Source of the DNA: JAGGSN01 sp965603725
Lineage (GTDB): Bacteria > Zixibacteria > MSB-5A5 > UBA10806 > 4484-95
DNA length: 64,000 nucleotides
Assembly (NCBI GenBank): GCA_965603725.1
Contig: CBFDEC010000013.1
Location: 11,034-75,033 of the forward strand
Reading direction: 5' to 3'
Both the position numbers and the translations under genes were made by a program. Positions 52,521 to 61,978 of this stretch are shown piece by piece. Position 1 is the stretch's first letter. Each line of letters begins with the position of its first letter. Below the pieces are notes generated by a model. It was not told the DNA's origin. It saw only the letters and a list, made by a program, of their open reading frames with translations, and ran no database searches.

Positions 52521-53953
52521 CTGTCCCCCCTTGCCGCAGTAAAATGATCTGATTTCGGCGATGCAGCTACCTGGGTTCCGACCGGCGCTGTAGTAAAATC
52601 TCCGGTAACCCTAGCTCTTACCCAGAGCTTGTTTTCAGAATTAACCGAACTGCTTTGCCAGTCCGACGGCGCTGATTCGAGGTCATTCCACAGATAAACG
52701 ACTTTACTGGATTCATTAAAATTATAAGCGCCCGATTCGGGAATAAACGATTCCCATTCAGCGCCATTATAATATTCCCAGACAACTGTGCCGCCGTTTC
52801 CGGCAGTGGACAGGATAATTGCCGCGCAGAAAAACTTGCTGTCCTTACCGATATATAGGCAATCGCCGGCATCATCGATGATCGCGTTCGACGATGAATG
52901 ATAAACGTCGGCGGCATCGGCGTTGATCGCTTCATTAGTCTTATCCTGGTATGTTTGCGCATTGCCGTTGTAAAGCATAACTTTATCGAAAAAGCCGACG
53001 CCATTTATCAGGTCTCCGGCAGTGAAATTCTCGCCATCTTTATAGGCATAACTGGGTAGAAATAAGCTGTTGCCGATATCTCTGGCATAAAACAGGTATG
53101 GCCGGGTTGATTTATAAATTATCTGCGGGGCTTTGGCTGAAACAGCAGCCGCCTCTTGAAGCCCGCTTAAATTCACGCCATCGTATTCACGGAAGTAAAC
53201 ATTACTGGCAGATGAGGGGCATATTGCAATGCCGAGCTTCAAATCGCTTGACACGGCGCAATCGAACTCGGAGTCGATGTAGTTGCTGTTAAACAGAGAA
53301 ACTGCCGAATCCCAGGAGCCGCCTGAGCTGTCCCGCTTACGGAAATACAAATTCGACCTGCTCTGTGAGTAAACGGCATAAAGATCATTACCCATAAAAT
53401 TTAAGTTTACATACGCCATATCCGATGATGATCCGGAAAGGGCGGTACCGGTATCGGCAGGACCGGTTCCCCAGGTTAGACCGCCGTCAGTCGATGACTT
53501 AATCCTTGTTGTATAAGTCTGAGTTCCGGAATCATAATATGAAAACGCACACCATAGATCGCCGTTATCGCCTCTGACTATTGCAGGATAATAAGCCGAG
53601 CCAGCGTTTAATACAGTCACCGGCGAGCCGCAGCACCAGGATCCGGCTGAAAATATAAGCTTGAAAAATACCAGGTTAAGAGTTGTTTGCTGAACATAAA
53701 CAACATAGATATTGCCGTCACGATCTATGCAGGCTGAGAACGGATAATCTGCCGAATCAGTAATCAAAGCTGATGGATTTTTCCATGAGGTGTAAGACGG
53801 ATCGGCCCAGCTCATATTGATGCTGCTTGGAGATTCGCCAAACAGGCAGACAAGCCTTCCGGCATAGACGCCATAACCAAGCTTAAACAGCTTTCTTTGC
53901 GGCGACACTCCTGTCGGAATTGAAGCGGTTGATGTATCTAACAATTTATGCAT
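52517..53953 (-). CDS. Beta-propeller (BNR/sialidase-like) particle protein
   Basis: A 478-residue protein. From residue 65 to 300 repeats of the form S-x-D-x-G-x-x-W occur (IKSSTDGGLTWGTG; RKRDSSGGSWDSA), typical of BNR blades of sialidase-like propellers. The last 150 residues are another beta domain (TVVWEYYNGAEWESFI; LWVRARVTGDF). No catalytic arginine triad is obvious, so it is likely a carbohydrate-binding decoration or spike. It follows the capsid gene by 53 bases. Confidence 0.62.
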   Translation of the reverse strand: MHKLLDTSTASIPTGVSPQRKLFKLGYGVYAGRLVCLFGESPSSINMSWADPSYTSWKNPSALITDSADYPFSACIDRDGNIYVVYVQQTTLNLVFFKLIFSAGSWCCGSPVTVLNAGSAYYPAIVRGDNGDLWCAFSYYDSGTQTYTTRIKSSTDGGLTWGTGPADTGTALSGSSSDMAYVNLNFMGNDLYAVYSQSRSNLYFRKRDSSGGSWDSAVSLFNSNYIDSEFDCAVSSDLKLGIAICPSSASNVYFREYDGVNLSGLQEAAAVSAKAPQIIYKSTRPYLFYARDIGNSLFLPSYAYKDGENFTAGDLINGVGFFDKVMLYNGNAQTYQDKTNEAINADAADVYHSSSNAIIDDAGDCLYIGKDSKFFCAAIILSTAGNGGTVVWEYYNGAEWESFIPESGAYNFNESSKVVYLWNDLESAPSDWQSSSVNSENKLWVRARVTGDFTTAPVGTQVAASPKSDHFTAARGDR

Positions 53954-54006
53954 ATTTATCCTAACATGGGGGCAGGCTGTAAAAAGCCCGCCCCTGTTTT
54001 CCTCTC

Positions 54007-55110
54007 TTAGCTGTGAGTTATGTCAAGAACTAATGAAGCATCCTCGATAATTTTGGCGTAGGCCACAGATTCTGAAATAACCGCTTCCTCCAACCGCTGT
54101 TCGATCACTTTGTCATATTCAACTGTCAAAGGTTGAGAAAATACTTCCTCCAGGGCAAAACGGTTATCGAGTCCGACTACATTATCATCAGGAACTTCAT
54201 CGCACCGGATAAGAGTTGCGCCCAACGGCGAGCTGATTTCACCCGAACTCTGAAACTTAAAGCCAATCATCGGATCTTTAAATTCGGCGATATTAAGGAT
54301 AGTATTCATAACTGTTTTGTGGCAGACCATTATATTCGGCTGATAGGGGAAGAACTGGTTGAAGAATTTTATCATGTCGTCATAATCAAGGGTTCCGGAT
54401 ACGTCGGTTTCAACTACTGCGGCGGCATTATCGTTTCCATCGCCATTAATGATGGTATTGACTGCCAGGGCTACCCGGTCGGATACAAGGCGATATCCGA
54501 TATACCATAACAGGACCTTAAACTGAGCCATTGTCCGATGCCGCAGGGCTTTATAGGTAACCCTGAGATTAAGACCGTAGTCGGGAATAATTATCGTATT
54601 TGCCTGGTCGGTAACCAGAATCGCCGGAACCTCGGAGGCTTCACCCAGAGGCCGCAGCGACAGGTCGGTATCAGCGGCGCTGGTATCGACATGAAATGGC
54701 GTATAACGCGAGGTGTTCACGCCCGAGGATGAGGCTATCAGACGATTTAACTCGGGACGCATATTCTGACCGCGTCTGATTTCGCGTATCATAAACTCCG
54801 GCATTAACGCCGGAGCCGACCGGTAAAACATCTCAACCGTTACCGGGTTCTTGCCGCCTGTTCTTAGACCATGATGTGCCAGTTGACGTTCAAAGGCATC
54901 AAGCTGTGATCCCGCCGGTGAGGGATCATATTCCGGAAGCTCCAGAAGCTCCGATAGAGACAACCCCGTTTTCTGGGCCTCTAAGTAAAGGTCCTTATTA
55001 ACTTTAATCTTTGAGGTCTGTGAAAAGTCTACAGGTCCGACAGCATGAATATCATTCAGCGCCGCCGGCATCATATTTTTCACAAATATATCTGAATTAT
55101 TATAACTCAT
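54007..55110 (-). CDS. Major capsid protein, HK97-fold type
   Basis: A 367-residue protein without signal peptide. The N-terminal 75 residues are helical, then an HK97-like body: NMRPELNRLIASSSGVNTSR, IPDYGLNLRVTYKALRHRT, VALAVNTIINGDGND, TLDYDDMIKFFNQFFPYQPN and PNIMVCHKTVMNTILNIAEF. The latter two are the P-domain style segments that mark phage major capsids. Position after the decoration gene and protease agrees. Start has TAGGAGATA. The fold is inferred from pattern, not from structure. Confidence 0.8.
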   Translation of the reverse strand: MSYNNSDIFVKNMMPAALNDIHAVGPVDFSQTSKIKVNKDLYLEAQKTGLSLSELLELPEYDPSPAGSQLDAFERQLAHHGLRTGGKNPVTVEMFYRSAPALMPEFMIREIRRGQNMRPELNRLIASSSGVNTSRYTPFHVDTSAADTDLSLRPLGEASEVPAILVTDQANTIIIPDYGLNLRVTYKALRHRTMAQFKVLLWYIGYRLVSDRVALAVNTIINGDGNDNAAAVVETDVSGTLDYDDMIKFFNQFFPYQPNIMVCHKTVMNTILNIAEFKDPMIGFKFQSSGEISSPLGATLIRCDEVPDDNVVGLDNRFALEEVFSQPLTVEYDKVIEQRLEEAVISESVAYAKIIEDASLVLDITHS

Positions 55111-55120
55111 TTTTTATCTC

Positions 55121-55543
55121 CTAATTGAGTATAAGTGTAACTTCAGTTGTTCCGTTAACATCGATAACAGTTCCCCGGGCAACATTGCCGCCGGCAGGAT
55201 CGTCGCTGCCCAAGGCAGGAGCCTGTTTAACCGAGCCGGAACCATCAACCACCACCCGGTCGCCAACTGACGGAACTGTGGTTATCGCCGGCAGAGTCAT
55301 TATACCGCCGACCTGAATTGTCGCTACCCGTGAACCCTCATCGGCGTCGGTAAGCGATAAATCGATGAGCTTGCCCAGAAGAACGTCGCCATCAGAACCG
55401 GGACCAACTTCATAGTTGCCTTCTATTGTTACAGCCTTGCCGATATCAGCATCGGTAAGGTCATCGTTGCTTGCCGTTTGATGGACCTTGAAAGCGGCAT
55501 AAAAAGCGCCGGTAGTCTCGAGGTTTTGATCTCTAACAGTCAT
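55121..55543 (-). CDS. Capsid decoration/cement-like protein
   Basis: A 140-residue beta-rich protein: VTIEGNYEVGPGSDGDVLLG, RVATIQVGGIMTLPAIT, VGDRVVVDGSGSVKQAP. This pattern is that of phage head-decoration (DUF2190-like or cement) proteins encoded beside capsids. Start has AAAGGAG. Eleven bases before the capsid gene in transcript order. Confidence 0.68.
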   Translation of the reverse strand: MTVRDQNLETTGAFYAAFKVHQTASNDDLTDADIGKAVTIEGNYEVGPGSDGDVLLGKLIDLSLTDADEGSRVATIQVGGIMTLPAITTVPSVGDRVVVDGSGSVKQAPALGSDDPAGGNVARGTVIDVNGTTEVTLILN

Positions 55544-55558
55544 TATTTCTCCTTTCGA

Positions 55559-55969
55559 TTAATGATAATCTTCATGTTTTTGCGTATAGTTTTGTTTTAA
55601 GCTGGCGTTGGAGTTCAACGATTTCGTGTGTCCCCCAAATACTTTTTCCAGCGCCCCATCAATTTCGTTTTGAATTGATTTCAGCTGGGCATAATTCAAA
55701 CGGCCGGTCATGATTGCCTCTTCGGTCTGAGAAATCAAGACGCTGCCGCCAGCCGTTTTTAAGGTTTGAAGTTTTTTGAGCAGGCTGGTTTTAAAATCCG
55801 CCGCCAGCTTTTCTCCAAGTTCCAGGTGCGGCGACACGTCCTCGAGAAACAGCTTTACTTGCCGTATAATATCACTTACCAGATCGAGGTTAATAAATCC
55901 CTTTTGCGGAGCGGATTCTATCGCCTCTCTGGCAAAATCCAGCCTTGTTATATGCTCGTTAATTTTCAA
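55559..55969 (-). CDS. Helical protein, capsid scaffold candidate
   Basis: A 136-residue all-helical protein (NLDLVSDIIRQVKLFLEDV; ADFKTSLLKKLQTLKTAGG; NYAQLKSIQNEIDGALEKVF). In tailed-phage gene order the scaffolding protein lies between protease and capsid, where this gene is. No sequence motif confirms that. Confidence 0.5.
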   Translation of the reverse strand: MKINEHITRLDFAREAIESAPQKGFINLDLVSDIIRQVKLFLEDVSPHLELGEKLAADFKTSLLKKLQTLKTAGGSVLISQTEEAIMTGRLNYAQLKSIQNEIDGALEKVFGGHTKSLNSNASLKQNYTQKHEDYH

Positions 55970-55970
55970 T

Positions 55971-56243
55971 TCATTTCTCCTTTTTGTTCAGTTGAACTTC
56001 AATGCGATTCAAACGCAGGATTAAGTCCTCCCTAAGCTGGAAAAAATCCTCCTTTGTGGCAAAGTTCTCCGCCAGCCTCACCTCGAGGTTTGAAATCCTT
56101 TTATCAAGGCTGGCTACAAAAGTCTCCTCGGCTTTTTGGGCCACCTCAAGCTTTATCCCGCCAATAGTCGTGTAGTAGGCAGAAAGCCCCGCTATTAAGG
56201 CGATCATTATCGATATCGCAATATTTCGATATTTTTCCCACAT
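55971..56243 (-). CDS. Small membrane coiled-coil protein
   Basis: A 90-residue protein with one helix (ISIMIALIAGLSAYYTT) and a coiled coil (SNLEVRLAENFATKEDFFQL; LILRLNRIEVQLNKKEK). It looks like the short membrane coiled-coil proteins common in phage morphogenesis or lysis modules. One base before the scaffold candidate. Confidence 0.55.
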   Translation of the reverse strand: MWEKYRNIAISIMIALIAGLSAYYTTIGGIKLEVAQKAEETFVASLDKRISNLEVRLAENFATKEDFFQLREDLILRLNRIEVQLNKKEK

Positions 56244-56248
56244 GCCGG

Positions 56249-57010
56249 TTATGCTTTCTTCCTGGCGAGTATAAAGCTTCTGTTTTTGATACGGGCTCCA
56301 AAACCCTCGACATTCCTGGTCAGTCCGGGGTTATTCATCAAATAGACTGCCGGAGTAAGCGTATAAACCATGGCTTGATTCTTTAAGTCGCCTGATTTGA
56401 CCTTTAAGGATCGGTTTTTTGATAATGAAAGCTGATCGGTTATAGCGGTATCGGGAATGGAACCGCGATAAACCAACGAGGTTTCGAGTATCTTCTCCAC
56501 GCCGCGATAGTAGAAAAACAGGTCTTGAGAAACCTGGTGCCCACAATGCCTGATATCTTTACCGCAGGCGGAACACTCGGGAAAACTGTAGGTAAAACTG
56601 ACTGAACACTCCTTGTATATTCCCGAATCAATATTAAGCGTCAATTTCGATGAGCCCTCGGCCTGCTTGAGCCAGTAGAAATAGCTTTTTATCCAGAGCC
56701 GGTCGTTTCTCTCAATAGTTTCAGCCCAAAAATTCCGGGCAACCGGCAGACCGCTTTTGTCATGACCGATTATAACCGGAGAGTCGATAAAAAGCCGGGC
56801 AATCGATGGCAAATCAGCCCGGTCGAATTTGCCGCCATACGAGTTGATGCCGTCGCTGAGGATATACATCGCCCGGATAACTATATCAGGCGCGGTCACC
56901 GGTACAGGCGGTTTAATATTTTCATTGATCAGATCGACATATCGCTGAATGTTGTTATTTACTACTGAGGCTGAAAGCTCTGCAGTCTGGCAAGCTTTAA
57001 TCATTTCCAT
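56249..57010 (-). CDS. Prohead maturation protease-like protein with cysteine knuckle
   Basis: About 253 residues from the ATG at 57010, which has GGAGA upstream; the TTG at 57028 is weaker. The catalytic region has LFIDSPVIIGHDKSGLPVARN (probable histidine) and GIYKECSVSFTYSFPEC (probable serine), the spacing seen in caudoviral prohead proteases that trim capsid subunits. A cysteine knuckle CSACGKDIRHCGH follows, as in a known subgroup. It precedes the scaffold and capsid genes. Confidence 0.75.
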   Translation of the reverse strand: MEMIKACQTAELSASVVNNNIQRYVDLINENIKPPVPVTAPDIVIRAMYILSDGINSYGGKFDRADLPSIARLFIDSPVIIGHDKSGLPVARNFWAETIERNDRLWIKSYFYWLKQAEGSSKLTLNIDSGIYKECSVSFTYSFPECSACGKDIRHCGHQVSQDLFFYYRGVEKILETSLVYRGSIPDTAITDQLSLSKNRSLKVKSGDLKNQAMVYTLTPAVYLMNNPGLTRNVEGFGARIKNRSFILARKKA

Positions 57011-57588
57011 AAAATCTCCTGTTTTCAAAATACCGTTTGGCCCAGTTATTAATGCAATGTGTACAGCTATTTTTTTTACTGTGACTTAAAAATGAATATA
57101 ATCTGCCGCTATACTGCGCTTGACATATTTAATGTTATGGATTATTTCGATATATATAGAAGGGTATTCTGGATTCCCCATTTTGAGGGAATAACACTTA
57201 CCGGTGTTTCAGGAACTACGATTCCCGAAACGTTAATAATGCCATTGTCATTCTTAGCTTGAACAGGAATCCAGATAATCGTCAAGACCACAGGGGTCTT
57301 GATCTACAAAACTACAGAGATTCTCACAGAAAGCAGTGGGGCACCATGGCACATGTCAGTGGTTGGTGTATGTCCCCATGCACCAACAAGGATGCGGAAA
57401 GTAGGCGGTCGGTTTATCCGGCCGCAATCATGTCGGGGGACAAGCCCCCAACCGACTAATATTTTAGGGAAAACTCCTTTATAACTTGACAATTGTCTGT
57501 TTTTGTAATATTTTACAACATAAAGTGCACAAGAATAAACGAAACTTAATAAATATGTTTATGTTTTGTATAAAAAACAGGAGGCAAT
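57011..57588. repeat. Intergenic repeat region and left arm of the 44-bp inverted repeat
   Basis: No gene. CTGGATTCC (57169-57177) and GGAATCCAG (57266-57274) are inverted ends of a small element. TCAAGACC/GGTCTTGA make a hairpin at 57282-57302. The 44-base inverted-repeat arm is 57401-57444. The right end carries the promoter of the VCBS-like gene. Short frames here are repeat translations. Confidence 0.7.
57486..57514 (+). promoter_or_regulatory. Promoter of the secreted VCBS-like gene
   Basis: TTGACA (57486-57491) and TATTTT (57509-57514) with a 17-base spacer, about 75 bases before the ATG at 57589. A GGAGG ribosome site follows. Confidence 0.6.
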
Positions 57589-59424
57589 ATGCTCATTCAG
57601 GCAAAAGTCAATAAGTTATTATTAATTATAATAATATGCCTATCTTTATTAGGCACATCTCTGGCGCATGAAGATTATCAATCTGCAAATATTTATGATA
57701 TCCGTGGAATCTTTATTGATGCCATCAAGGTATCAAATGCAGTTGATGAAATTCAGATACGAGCAATACAACCCGCGACATATATTACTACAAAAGGCGA
57801 CGAAATCAGCCTTGCAGCCGGAGTGTATTATTTTGCCCCAAGCTTTCTTGATATCGTTGACAATAATACTATATTAAATGAATTCGGTTTTTTAGATGTT
57901 ACTAATACTTACCTACCCCTTGATGAATGGGAGGCAGGGGATGTTGAAACCGCCGATTTAAACGACGATGGGCTGCTTGATATCGTTTTTTCGCTTTATG
58001 CTTTGTATGATGGTTATTCGGATTATCGGCCAAGAGTATGGATGCAAACACCTGAGGGAAATTATATTGATGAGACTGATTCAAGAATGCCGCCAACATC
58101 TACGCCCTGCTATGATATCGAGCTGTTTGATGCTAACTCAGACCAGCATGTTGATATCTTTGCTACAGGTTATCATTCAGGCATATACTATTTATCATCA
58201 GCCTTATTTATTAATGATGGAATAGGCCACTTCTCTGATGAAAGCGAAAATCGTCTTCCTCAGTACACTAATTCTTCCTGGGCTTATTTTGCAGAACCTG
58301 CAGATGTCAATAACGATCAATCAATTGACTTGATTATTAACTTATTTGATTTTAATTTATTCTGGATAGACTCTATGATTATTTATCCAGTTGTTTGGCT
58401 GAATGATGGTAATGGAATTTTTATCGAAGATACGCTTAATAGGATTCCATATCAAGATGAACACTATGGATTTTTCGAATTGGCAGTAACGGATATTAAT
58501 AGCGATAGTCTTGTTGACATAATTTTTGCAAATATGGAGATGATATGGACGGATGACTTAGGCAATCCTTACGATACTCTTAGCGGTCAAAACGCCTGCT
58601 ACCGCAATACTGGCCTTGGATTCTTTGTTGATGAAACAGAAGAGAGAATGCCGCTTCAGGATAGCCATCATACAAGAGACTTAGCTATTTGTGATATTGA
58701 TAGTGATGGCGATGAAGATATCTTAGAAGTTGGTTTTTATCTTTCTGAATTTGAACGAGAAGTTAGATTACTAATTAATGATGACGATGGCTATTATGAT
58801 GTTTGTCCAGATTGCTTGCCGGATAGCCTTGAAGGTTGGTTTAATGATTCAAAATTTGGTTTATTAAATGATGATTTATATCCTGACTTATTTATGACTA
58901 AAGTTATGCCGGGCGAAAGGGATTATGATGTGCTTTTAATCAATAATGGAGAGGGCGTTTTTTCAGATAATTCATATTTATTGCCTGAAGTTTTAGATTT
59001 CAGTGTTTCATGCGTTTTATTTGACCACCAATTCGATGATGACAATGATATTTTTATAGCTAATTCTGGACCTATTGTAAATGATAGCGGGCAAAATGTT
59101 TTATATCATAACACATTGAATGACTCGACAAGCATTTCTGAGGGAAGCAATCTGTTGCCGGATGCTTTTTGTCTTTTTCAGAATTATCCGAATCCTTTTA
59201 ACCCGATCACCAAGATTAATTTCATCTTGCCAATGCCTGCTGATGTTAAGTTGGAAGTCTTCAATTTAGTAGGTCAAAAAATATCCACAATAAAATACAA
59301 CAATCTCGAATCTGGAAAACACAGTTTAGAGTGGAATGGCAGTGATTTTTCCAGCGGCATCTATTTCTATCGTCTGCAAGCTGGCGATATTGCTGAGTCT
59401 AAGCGCATGATATTGTTGAAATAA
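57589..59424 (+). CDS. Secreted FG-GAP/VCBS-repeat protein with YPNPFN sorting domain
   Basis: A 611-residue protein inside the capsid cluster but on the opposite strand. Signal peptide NKLLLIIIICLSLLGTSLAH, then repeated D-x-N-x-D-x-x-x-D calcium motifs (ETADLNDDGLLDIVFSLY, VTDINSDSLVDIIFANM, CDIDSDGDEDILE) of a beta-propeller. The C-terminus has FQNYPNPFNPIT and a SGIYFYRL ending, the type IX-like sorting domain. Start has CAGGAGGCA. It has its own promoter and terminator. Looks like a host surface protein rather than a viral one. Confidence 0.85.
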   Translation: MLIQAKVNKLLLIIIICLSLLGTSLAHEDYQSANIYDIRGIFIDAIKVSNAVDEIQIRAIQPATYITTKGDEISLAAGVYYFAPSFLDIVDNNTILNEFGFLDVTNTYLPLDEWEAGDVETADLNDDGLLDIVFSLYALYDGYSDYRPRVWMQTPEGNYIDETDSRMPPTSTPCYDIELFDANSDQHVDIFATGYHSGIYYLSSALFINDGIGHFSDESENRLPQYTNSSWAYFAEPADVNNDQSIDLIINLFDFNLFWIDSMIIYPVVWLNDGNGIFIEDTLNRIPYQDEHYGFFELAVTDINSDSLVDIIFANMEMIWTDDLGNPYDTLSGQNACYRNTGLGFFVDETEERMPLQDSHHTRDLAICDIDSDGDEDILEVGFYLSEFEREVRLLINDDDGYYDVCPDCLPDSLEGWFNDSKFGLLNDDLYPDLFMTKVMPGERDYDVLLINNGEGVFSDNSYLLPEVLDFSVSCVLFDHQFDDDNDIFIANSGPIVNDSGQNVLYHNTLNDSTSISEGSNLLPDAFCLFQNYPNPFNPITKINFILPMPADVKLEVFNLVGQKISTIKYNNLESGKHSLEWNGSDFSSGIYFYRLQAGDIAESKRMILLK

Positions 59425-60001
59425 AGGAATGCACCATAAAAAGAAATTCCGTAGCTGGCTTATGCTCTCATGTCTCAGCAGCAACAGCACTAAGATGATT
59501 ATGCCATAATGGCTAATCATTTTATAAACTCCTTAAGTTGATAATATAAATATTTCTATCTATATTTTTTTGCCAAGTTCAAACTTCACTCCACATAAAG
59601 TTTAAAAGTTAAGAGGTAATCCATTCGTTGGACGAGGCGACTTGTTTGCGGCTATACACTACTTAAGGATAATTGAATAAACCTCCTGTGTTATGGCAGG
59701 TCGTAATCCTTTTGATGTGACCTGCCAGCAAATCCAAATATTTTCGATATTGTGCAATAAAATGCATTCTGTAATTGTGTGGAAAATTTTACAGACATTG
59801 CTAATTGTTTATCACACAAGATGTTGCACGATTTGCCTAAAGTCGTCTATATGGCACAGGTATTGCTTTAATATTAATTGCATGGATGTTAGTTTAAGAT
59901 AGAATTGGTTGCTTGCAAAACGCACCAAGCTGTAGATGGTTGATTCTGTCTACTTTAGGCCAGCCTTTCCTCTCCCTCCTTGGGGCTGGCCTTTTTTATT
60001 A
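59425..60001. other. Intergenic, ends in terminator
   Basis: No gene. A GGCAGGTC/GACCTGCC stem with a long loop lies at about 59696-59733. A terminator at 59957-59998 closes the VCBS-like gene region before the terminase stop. Confidence 0.55.
59957..59998 (+). terminator. Rho-independent terminator
   Basis: AGGCCAGCC (59957-59965) and GGCTGGCCT (59984-59992) form a nine-pair stem followed by six T. It faces the plus strand, so it belongs to the VCBS-like gene although that gene ends over 500 bases earlier. Confidence 0.85.
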
Positions 60002-61360
60002 TTAGAAACGTCCTATTGCCGGGATTGCCGGTATTATCAGCCTGTTTTGAGAATCGGCGGCCCATAATGCGAGGGCAAGGGCGCAGACTCCATCACCGGC
60101 GTTTTCATACCCGGCATCCAGGGCGCGAAGTTCATCGATTAAGCTCCAGTTAGAACCATCACGTTGCTGAATCTGGGAGTCATATACGGCAATTTCATTT
60201 GAAAAAAATGATCTCTCGAGGTTAGCCAGCAGTCTTTCTCTGTTGCCGCCGGCAAAGTTGAATCCTTCCGCCTGAATATCAGAAAGCTCAGACAGTACAA
60301 CATCGCCGATCCCGGTGGAATCTATCAACACCCGACCGCCGTAAAGGCTATATAATGACTTTATTCGACCGATGATCTCCGGCCAGTCTCTTTGATAACG
60401 TTCGACATGAACAAGCCGGTATGGTTTCCGGCTGATATCAAGAACAACTCCGACAGTATAAGTTAATTTCCTCGCCAGGTCCCAGCCATGAACGTAAGTT
60501 TTGCCGGACTGCGGGCTTTCCGGTCCGCTGCTGTCATTTATTGATTTTTGCAATATCTTTTCAGGTATAAGTCGCCCTTCGAATGATGAAAACTGTCCTA
60601 ACAGATGCTGTGCCGCCCTGGCTGGAGTCATGCTTTTTTTCAAGTAATCAAGCGATTCTTTCGGCAAGTAAGGATTTTCGTATGAACTGCCATGCCAGAT
60701 AAAACCGCGGTTATCTTTCTGGATAAGTTTACAGCGATGATAAAACCAATTGTAGCCATTCGGGGTCGAGCTGTAATCAAGCGTACCGGCTCGGTCTGCC
60801 AATCGCATTTTAAGGACGCCCTCCACTACCGGCTCGGCTTGTGGTTCGTAGGCGACCTCATCGAAATTGACATAATCGTAGTCGTTGCCAAGCAGGTATT
60901 CTCCCCTGTTGGCGCTGGTGCGGGCTGTGAGCTCGGTGCCGTTGCGGAAGATGATAGTTGCATAGGGCGTCGACCTGATTTTTTTCACCAGCGCTTTGAT
61001 CTTTTTATTCCTTTCCAGAAACGCCAGTATCTTGGAATATATTATCTGAGCCTGGTCTATGGTGATACAGACGTTCACAGCCCGATAGTGTCCCGGCCTG
61101 TCATATTTCAGCCGTCTTATTTGAAAAATAGAACGATGAATAAGCTTAACAGCTTGAACATCCGACTTGCCCCAGCGATTGCCTGTCACTAAGGCGTTTT
61201 CAAAGCCGGTTGAACCTCTCAACCAGGCGACCTGGCCATAATGAGGTTCAAAGTCAAGATACTCCCGGGCAAAATAGACCGGGTCATGTAATGCGCAACG
61301 CCAACCGCTTGTCGGCAATGACCTGTTTGAATTACTCATATTATTGGAATTTATTTTCAT
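60002..61360 (-). CDS. terL: Terminase large subunit
   Basis: About 452 residues from the ATG at 61360. ATPase: Walker A TGNRWGKSDVQAV (about residue 60) and Walker B YVNFDEVAYEP (about 165). Nuclease: GWDLARKLTYT, LIDSTGIGD and GDGVCALALALWA supply the RNase H-like acidic residues. All active-site residues appear intact. It packages DNA into a procapsid through the portal. There is no Shine-Dalgarno; a hairpin lies directly before the start. An ATG 21 bases further in is possible. Confidence 0.9.
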   Translation of the reverse strand: MKINSNNMSNSNRSLPTSGWRCALHDPVYFAREYLDFEPHYGQVAWLRGSTGFENALVTGNRWGKSDVQAVKLIHRSIFQIRRLKYDRPGHYRAVNVCITIDQAQIIYSKILAFLERNKKIKALVKKIRSTPYATIIFRNGTELTARTSANRGEYLLGNDYDYVNFDEVAYEPQAEPVVEGVLKMRLADRAGTLDYSSTPNGYNWFYHRCKLIQKDNRGFIWHGSSYENPYLPKESLDYLKKSMTPARAAQHLLGQFSSFEGRLIPEKILQKSINDSSGPESPQSGKTYVHGWDLARKLTYTVGVVLDISRKPYRLVHVERYQRDWPEIIGRIKSLYSLYGGRVLIDSTGIGDVVLSELSDIQAEGFNFAGGNRERLLANLERSFFSNEIAVYDSQIQQRDGSNWSLIDELRALDAGYENAGDGVCALALALWAADSQNRLIIPAIPAIGRF

Positions 61361-61363
61361 TAT

Positions 61364-61383
61364 GTCGACCGCAGAGGGTCGAC
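61364..61383. repeat. Hairpin at the terL start
   Basis: GTCGACC and GGTCGAC pair around GCAGA. It resembles the dispersed units at 57282, 61442 and 63613 (G-T-C-A/G-A-x-A-C-C cores). It occupies the place of the ribosome site. Confidence 0.6.
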
Positions 61384-61477
61384 ACCGCAGCAAATAAAAA
61401 AGTAACGCCGGCATCCTGCCGGCAAAAAATAAGTGTCATAGGTCAAGACCCCTGCGGTCTTAATAGATGTCGTCAAT

Positions 61478-61978
61478 TCAATTACTATTATTATTAGCCG
61501 CCAGTTCCTGCCTGCGGATTTCGTTCAGCAGGTCAAGCAGTAGAGTTTCTACATTTGAATTTTCCGACAGCTTTTGTTTTAACTCGATAGCCTTAAATCC
61601 ATGTTCTATCTTGAGGTCAAAATTGCCTTCGACCAGGCTGCCAAACACCTGGCCGATGACCTCTGCCAGGAATCGATCATCGGTGGGATTATGTTTATCA
61701 GAAGATTCTGCATTAACTACAGGTTGTTTCTTATGTGCGGCAGGTTTTGCAGAAGGCGCTTTCATTTCCGGGTCTGCCTTCTTTTTTCTCGAGACCTTCT
61801 TCCCTGCTTTGCTTTTTATGAAGATTGCCGGATTTACATGTTTTTTAAAATGATTCTCAAGTTGTTTTTCATTTATAACCAGACCTCGCCTGCCAGCCCA
61901 TTTAACGACTCTGTCCGGAAGCCAGTTTATCTTTTTATTAACATCATCCAGCAGAGAACTCGAGCAGATTTCACACAT
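61478..61978 (-). CDS. Small-terminase candidate
   Basis: A 166-residue protein between portal and terL. The N-terminus, CEICSSSLLDDVNKKINWLP, then KWAGRRGLVINEKQLENHF, looks like a small helical DNA-binding domain; the middle is lysine/proline-rich and the C-terminal 60 residues are helical (oligomerisation-like). Small terminases have this layout, but the sequence alone does not prove it. Its ATG overlaps the portal stop (TAATG). Confidence 0.55.
   Translation of the reverse strand: MCEICSSSLLDDVNKKINWLPDRVVKWAGRRGLVINEKQLENHFKKHVNPAIFIKSKAGKKVSRKKKADPEMKAPSAKPAAHKKQPVVNAESSDKHNPTDDRFLAEVIGQVFGSLVEGNFDLKIEHGFKAIELKQKLSENSNVETLLLDLLNEIRRQELAANNNSN

Noticed and set aside
57259..57492. Three 60-66 residue frames
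   Set aside because: Same repeat family as at 63.4 kb, overlapping on both strands without ribosome sites.
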